Assembly (NCBI GenBank): GCA_002373995.1
Contig: DFLB01000001.1
Span: 1 to 17,071 of the forward strand
Reading direction: 5' to 3'
From: Bacteroidales bacterium UBA3630
GTDB lineage: Bacteria > Bacteroidota > Bacteroidia > Bacteroidales > P3
DNA length: 17,071 nucleotides
A program made the position numbers and the translations under genes. Within the stretch, counting starts at the first letter, position 1. Every line of letters starts with the position of its first letter. This document shows, one piece after another, positions 13,518-17,071 of this stretch. Below the pieces are notes generated by a model. That model was not told the origin of the DNA, made no database searches, and saw only the letters and a program-made list of their open reading frames with translations.

Positions 13518-15430
13518 TACACGATCCTCGCCTTCGCAGGCCCTATGGCTGCCGACAGGTCATCCAGCGTCTGCAGCTGTATCTGCTTCACGCTCCCATA
13601 GCGCAGCAGCAGCTCGTGCGCCGTCTTTTCCCCGATGCCGGGAATGTCCGTCAGCGCCGTCCTGAACGTCCCTTTCGACCGCTTGTCTTTGTGAAACGTG
13701 ATGGCAAACCGGTGTACCTCGTTCTGTATCTGTTCCATAAGGTGAAACAACGGGTCTGTCGGCCTGATTTGCACCACTTTAGCTGCCGGTGGTAGGCATT
13801 GGGTAGGCATTGGGTAGGCATTTCTAAGCATCTCCGAAGCATCTGTAGGCATCTCCGAAGCATCTGTAGGCATCTCCGAAGCACCCTTTGGCATCGCCTC
13901 GCCGTCACCCTCTTCCTCGAAAGCCAGCAGCTGGTTGGTGCGGTGGCGGTCGTCTTTGGCTAAGCCGGCTATGGGCGTCTGCAGGTGCAGCCGGTTGCGT
14001 AGCACTTCCCACGCCACCCTCATCTGTCCCTCGCCGCCGTCCACTATCAGCAGGTCGGGCGGCGGGTTTTTGCTGTATTGGCGTTCTATCACTTCGGCCA
14101 TCGACGCATAGTCGTCCGCCCCTTCCACGGTCTTGATGTTGAATTTCCGGTACGCGCTCTTGTTGGGTTTGCCACCGGTGAACCTCACCATCCCCGCCAC
14201 CGCGTAGGCACCCTGTATGTTGCTGTTGTCAAAGCAGTCTATGTCCATCGGCACCGTCGGCAGCCGCAACGCCTTCTGCAACCGCTCCAGCATTCTGGTT
14301 TCCGATTTCCGTTTCCCGCTTTCCATGTCTCCGTCCAGCAGCGCCCGCTGGTGCTGACACTGGTTCCGGTAGCTTTCCGCGTTGCGCAGCGACAGCTCCA
14401 GCAGCTTTCTCCGGTCTCCTTTGGCTTGTGGGGTCTGCTTCAGGTAGCTCTCCGGCAACTCCGGCAGCGCCATCGACACCACCACCTCCTCGGCCGTGCT
14501 CTCCGTCTGCTCGTGCAGCGTCGCTATGGCTCGCGTCAGTATCTCTTCTTCGCTCTCGTCGAGCTTCTTCTTGACTTCGCTGTTCAGGCTGTAGATGATG
14601 GCGCCGTGCTTGATGCGCATGAAGTTGACCCACGCATATTCTTCGTCGCCCAGGATGGTCGCCACGTCCACATCCCTCACGTTGGTGTCCACCACCGTCG
14701 ACCGCGCCTGGTATTCTTGCAGCAGGTGTATCTTCCGCTTCATCCCTTCCGCTTCCTCAAAGCGCAACTCGGCGGCCAAGGCATACATCCTGCTCTTCAT
14801 CCGCTCCGTGATCTCCCCGAAGTCCCCTTTCAGTATCCGCCTTATATCCTCAAAGGTCGCCCGGTATTCTTCTTTGCTCTGCAGCCCCGCGCAGGGCGCC
14901 CCGCACAGCCCTATCTGGTGTTTCATGCACGGCCGCTTGCCCATCACGTTGCAGGTGCGGTATTGGAACAGCTGCCTGATGATGTCCTGCAGCTCCCTCA
15001 GTATCCGTCCGTTGGGGTACGGCCCGAAGTACTGCCCCCTGATGTTCCGCCGCCGCGTGTACAGCAGCCGCGGGTATTCTTCTTCCGTGATGCACAGGTA
15101 CGGATACGTCTTGTCGTCTTTCAGCATCGAGTTGTACCTCGGCTGATAGCGCTTGATGAGCGAGTTCTCTAACAGCAGCGCGTCCACCTCTGTCGCCACC
15201 ACCGTCACCCTGATGTCATACACCGTCCTCACCAGCATCTTTATCTTCGCGCTCTTGTCTTCATAGTGCGTGAAGTAGCTGCTCACCCTCCGCTGCAGGT
15301 TCCGCGCTTTCCCTACATATATCACCCTCCCCTCAGCGTCCAGGTGCTGATACACGCCTGGCGTCTCCGGTATCGTCTTCAGCCGCAGCGCTATGCGCTC
15401 GATGTTAGGGTTGATGCTCGCGTCAATCAA
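13493..15430 (-). CDS. uvrC: UvrC, excinuclease ABC subunit C, with repeat-derived insertions
   Basis: A 645-residue nucleotide excision repair nuclease. The GIY-YIG domain (about 20-100) has GVY at 25-27, YVGKARNLQRR at 38-48 and E88. Cysteines 160, 168, 176 and 180 fit the UvrC iron-sulfur site. The UVR motif lies near 205-240. The RNase H-like nuclease domain has CFDNSNIQG (D401), GADDYASM (D440), VDGGEGQ (D464) and EVHRFAI (H573). The HhH region is at 591-635 (IPGIGEKTAHELLLRYGS). The start is TTG at 15430, overlapping the gldH stop codon; no ATG exists upstream in frame, and the next Met is inside the nuclease domain. Residues 516-547 are an in-frame 10-11 bp repeat, placed between RHRTN and the conserved LFHLMEQIQNEVHRF. 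Residues 369-378 come from a 7-bp repeat. The C-terminus ends in a third repeat. All key residues remain, so activity is likely retained. Confidence 0.95.
   Translation of the reverse strand: MIDASINPNIERIALRLKTIPETPGVYQHLDAEGRVIYVGKARNLQRRVSSYFTHYEDKSAKIKMLVRTVYDIRVTVVATEVDALLLENSLIKRYQPRYNSMLKDDKTYPYLCITEEEYPRLLYTRRRNIRGQYFGPYPNGRILRELQDIIRQLFQYRTCNVMGKRPCMKHQIGLCGAPCAGLQSKEEYRATFEDIRRILKGDFGEITERMKSRMYALAAELRFEEAEGMKRKIHLLQEYQARSTVVDTNVRDVDVATILGDEEYAWVNFMRIKHGAIIYSLNSEVKKKLDESEEEILTRAIATLHEQTESTAEEVVVSMALPELPESYLKQTPQAKGDRRKLLELSLRNAESYRNQCQHQRALLDGDMESGKRKSETRMLERLQKALRLPTVPMDIDCFDNSNIQGAYAVAGMVRFTGGKPNKSAYRKFNIKTVEGADDYASMAEVIERQYSKNPPPDLLIVDGGEGQMRVAWEVLRNRLHLQTPIAGLAKDDRHRTNQLLAFEEEGDGEAMPKGASEMPTDASEMPTDASEMLRNAYPMPTQCLPPAAKVVQIRPTDPLFHLMEQIQNEVHRFAITFHKDKRSKGTFRTALTDIPGIGEKTAHELLLRYGSVKQIQLQTLDDLSAAIGPAKARIVYEGLRAEG
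13791..13883 (-). repeat. 10-11 bp minisatellite in frame inside uvrC
   Basis: Nine units in tandem: three of GGTAGGCATTG type (11 bp), then CTAAGCATCT, then alternating CCGAAGCATCT (11) and GTAGGCATCT (10) on the plus strand. Total 93 bases, exactly 31 codons. The alternating pair makes a 21-bp, 7-residue repeat read as ASEMPTD. The sense core GATGCTTCGGA resembles the repeat upstream of yajC. Confidence 0.9.
14299..14326 (-). repeat. Four-unit 7-bp repeat inside uvrC
   Basis: Plus-strand units TTTCCGA, TTTCCGT, TTCCCGC and TTTCCAT encode residues 369-378 (MESGKRKSET), a charged stretch between the central region and the nuclease domain. The unit matches the repeat within asd (TTTCCAC, TTTCCGT). 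Four short units could partly be chance, but the register and shared sequence argue against it. Confidence 0.55.
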
Positions 15431-15911
15431 GGTGGCTGTAGTCTATCTTGGCGGTCTCTATCTCTACGCTGATCGAGTGTATCCCTTCCAGGTCATACTG
15501 GCTCGTCTGCTGTCCCACCTTCAGCGTGTGCTTCCCCGCGTGGTTGAAGCTGAAGTAGCTCCGCACCCGCGCGCTGGCCTCGCGGTATCCGTCTTTCATC
15601 TCGCCTCTTGGCCGTCCTTTGTCTTCCAGCAGCACCACCGTGCTGAACTGCCTCGTCTCGCCGTTCGGACTCTCAAGGATCACGTTCAGCGGCACTTCCT
15701 TGTATCTATATCGCGCCGTGTCCACGGCCGCGCTGATGTTGATGTGGTAGTACGCTTCCGCGTCAGGCACATTCACGCTGAAGCTCTCTGGCGTGAAGCG
15801 GTTCCACACGTTACGCTCAAATATCCTCTCTTCGTTGAGGATGGTCTTGTCGCCGCTGCACCCGCACCACAGCAGCGCGGCCAGCAGCACTATCGGCAGG
15901 CTTCTCTTCAT
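15423..15911 (-). CDS. gldH: GldH-like lipoprotein (gliding-motility lipoprotein family)
   Basis: A 162-residue protein with a short signal peptide ending WCGCSG; Cys18 (or Cys16) is the likely lipidation site, though the lipobox is not canonical. The mature part has the GldH pattern: an early NVWNRF (residues 34-39), then AYYHINISAAVDTARYRYKE, ILESPNGETRQF, LLEDKGRPRGEMKDGY and the closing GKHTLKVGQQTSQ and LEGIHSISVEIE. GldH was defined in Flavobacterium gliding and type IX secretion studies, but homologues are widespread in Bacteroidota that do not glide, so the cellular role here is open. It lies 19 bases after asd, and its stop codon overlaps the TTG start of uvrC by 8 bases, so the three genes form one operon. 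The lipoprotein call is firmer than the GldH call. Confidence 0.65.
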   Translation of the reverse strand: MKRSLPIVLLAALLWCGCSGDKTILNEERIFERNVWNRFTPESFSVNVPDAEAYYHINISAAVDTARYRYKEVPLNVILESPNGETRQFSTVVLLEDKGRPRGEMKDGYREASARVRSYFSFNHAGKHTLKVGQQTSQYDLEGIHSISVEIETAKIDYSHLD

Positions 15912-15930
15912 CTTTTGGCTCTTTTTTCTT

Positions 15931-16971
15931 TTATCGGCTCAGTCTGTCTAATATCTGTATCGCGTTCGTGGCGGCGCCTTTGCGTATGTTGTCCGCCACC
16001 ACCCATAGGTTCAGGCTGTTGGGCTGCGATGCGTCGCGCCTCACTCGCCCCACCCACACCTCGTCGCGGTGGTGCGCCAGGATGGGCATCGGGTAGCGGT
16101 TCTCCCTCGGCTCGTCGTAGAGTATCACACCCGGCGTCCCCGCTATCAGCTGCCTCACGTGCTCCAGGTCGTACTCGCGCCTCAGCTCCACGTTGACGGC
16201 CTCGCTGTGCCCCCCCACCACCGGCACCCTCACCACCGTGGCCGTGATCTGTATCTCTTGGTCGTCAAATATCTTGCGCGTCTCGTCTATCAGCTTCTGC
16301 TCCTCGGTGGTGTATCCGTCGGCCTGGAAGTCTCCCCCGTGTGGAAACAGGTTCCTGTGTATCGCATGAGGGTACGCGGGCGCAAACTCAGGCTCCTCCT
16401 TGCGCTCTCCTCTTTCTCCTTTCCACTTTCCGTTTTCCACGCTCCACGCTCCGCTCTCCTCTGCCTCCAGCTGCCTCACGGCTTTCAGCCCCGTCCCTGT
16501 GATGCTCTGGTACGTGGCTATCACCAACCGCCGTATGCCGTATTCCTTCTCTAAGGCCGACAGCGCCACTACCATCTGTATCGTCGAGCAGTTGGGGTTG
16601 GCTATGATGGTGGGACGGGTGCATCGGTCCAGGATGTCGCCGTTCACCTCCGGCACCACTAACGCCTTCGTCGGGTCTTTCCGCCACGCCGAGCTGTTGT
16701 CGATCACCGTCGTCCCCGCTTCTACAAAGCGTGGCGCGTACTGCCGCGAGGCTTCCGCACCGGCCGAGAAGACGGCATACTGTGGCTTCGCGGCGATGGC
16801 CTCGTCCACGCTCACCACTCGCAGCCTTCGGCCTGCAAACTCGATCTCTTTACCCACCGACCGCTCCGACGCGGCCACTATCACCTCCTCTTCTCCGTAT
16901 CCGTGCTCGGCCAGCACCGCCAGCATCTCGCGTCCCACCATCCCGGTGGCCCCAACAACAGCTATCTTCAT
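15931..16971 (-). CDS. asd: Aspartate-semialdehyde dehydrogenase with a repeat-derived insertion
   Basis: A 346-residue enzyme that reduces aspartyl phosphate to aspartate semialdehyde for lysine/diaminopimelate, methionine and threonine synthesis. The NADP-binding GATGMVG is at 7-13, SSAWRKDP at 93-100, the catalytic Cys128 in NPNCST, YQSITGTG at 154-161, and the catalytic His255 in GGHSEA; GRVRRD at 308-313 is also conserved. Between RQLEAE and the conserved AYPHAIHRNLFPH sits a Glu/Gly/Lys/Trp-rich insertion at about 171-193. It coincides exactly with a 7-bp tandem repeat in the DNA. Homologues have a shorter surface stretch here, so the fold should tolerate it. It is the first gene of the operon asd-gldH-uvrC, and an upstream tandem repeat supplies two TAnnTTTG sequences. 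Confidence 0.93.
   Translation of the reverse strand: MKIAVVGATGMVGREMLAVLAEHGYGEEEVIVAASERSVGKEIEFAGRRLRVVSVDEAIAAKPQYAVFSAGAEASRQYAPRFVEAGTTVIDNSSAWRKDPTKALVVPEVNGDILDRCTRPTIIANPNCSTIQMVVALSALEKEYGIRRLVIATYQSITGTGLKAVRQLEAEESGAWSVENGKWKGERGERKEEPEFAPAYPHAIHRNLFPHGGDFQADGYTTEEQKLIDETRKIFDDQEIQITATVVRVPVVGGHSEAVNVELRREYDLEHVRQLIAGTPGVILYDEPRENRYPMPILAHHRDEVWVGRVRRDASQPNSLNLWVVADNIRKGAATNAIQILDRLSR
16406..16461 (-). repeat. 7-bp tandem repeat in frame inside asd
   Basis: Eight plus-strand units in register: TCTCCTC, TTTCTCC, TTTCCAC, TTTCCGT, TTTCCAC, GCTCCAC, GCTCCGC, TCTCCTC. They encode residues about 171-189 (EESGAWSVENGKWKGERGE). Flanking bases on the left continue the pyrimidine-rich pattern. 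No sense-strand stop codon arises in the reading frame used. Confidence 0.85.
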
Positions 16972-16995
16972 GTTTCCTTGGTTCAGTGTTTACTA

Positions 16996-17071
16996 CTAAT
17001 CTATCAAATCTATCAAATCTATCCCCTCTATCTCCTTTAACTCCTTATCTCCTTACCTCCTTATCTCCTTA
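16996..17071 (-). repeat. 8-9 bp tandem repeat upstream of asd, carrying promoter-like units
   Basis: Read on the minus strand from the window edge, four 8-bp units of TAAGGAG plus one base are followed by four or five 9-bp units (TTAAAGGAGA-like, TAGAGGGGA, TAGATTTGA, TAGATTTGA, TAGATTAG). Each unit begins with TA. TAGATTTG at 17021-17014 and 17012-17005 match the Bacteroidales -7 consensus TAnnTTTG; a -33 TTG at the right distance is missing. It ends about 25 bases before the asd ATG and runs off the window. Confidence 0.75.

Noticed and set aside
13791..13883. Possible CRISPR-like array
   Set aside because: Units are 10-11 bp in direct tandem with no spacers and are translated within uvrC.

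Overview
The window looks like chromosomal DNA from a member of the Bacteroidota, most likely the order Bacteroidales. Three things support this. Promoter-like sites match the Bacteroidales consensus (TTG, a 19-21 bp spacer, then TAnnTTTG) at 790-821 and 8767-8796. Shine-Dalgarno sites are generally absent. The gene families present (GldH-like lipoprotein, HAE1-type RND pump with a PII-like tail gene, HTH_17-type regulator) are typical of that group. I see no rRNA, tRNA, CRISPR array, transposase or integrase.

Layout. Positions 1-25 hold the first codons of a minus-strand gene. Positions 161-1581 hold a divergent pair: an HTH protein (-) and an unrecognised protein (+), separated by a perfect 21-bp palindrome and a strong promoter. 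Positions 1590-2324 (-) encode a secreted coiled-coil protein. Positions 2395-8739 (-) form a five-gene efflux operon, transcribed as yajC, tolC-like outer membrane factor, HlyD-type adaptor lipoprotein, AcrB-type permease, PII-like protein. Positions 9149-13475 (+) are a run of an outer-membrane-type lipoprotein, a secreted alpha/beta hydrolase, a U32 family protein, a possible 23-codon ORF, and hflX. Positions 13493-16971 (-) form a tight operon transcribed as asd, gldH-like lipoprotein, uvrC.

Function. The efflux operon encodes a complete tripartite pump plus the small translocon protein YajC at its head and a possible PII-like sensor at its tail. The asd-gldH-uvrC operon joins amino-acid synthesis, a surface lipoprotein and DNA repair. 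hflX and the U32 protein are both ribosome/RNA-related.

The most unusual signal is a set of short-period degenerate tandem repeats (7, 8-9 or 10-11 bp). They sit at many gene junctions and in several places run into the coding sequence. In four genes the stop codon and last codons lie inside a 7-bp repeat. In uvrC (two places) and asd the repeats lie in frame inside conserved housekeeping enzymes. Junction repeats are oriented with transcription, and most carry a stop codon in the unit. Because 7 and 8 are not multiples of 3, the commonest unit stops translation in all three sense frames.
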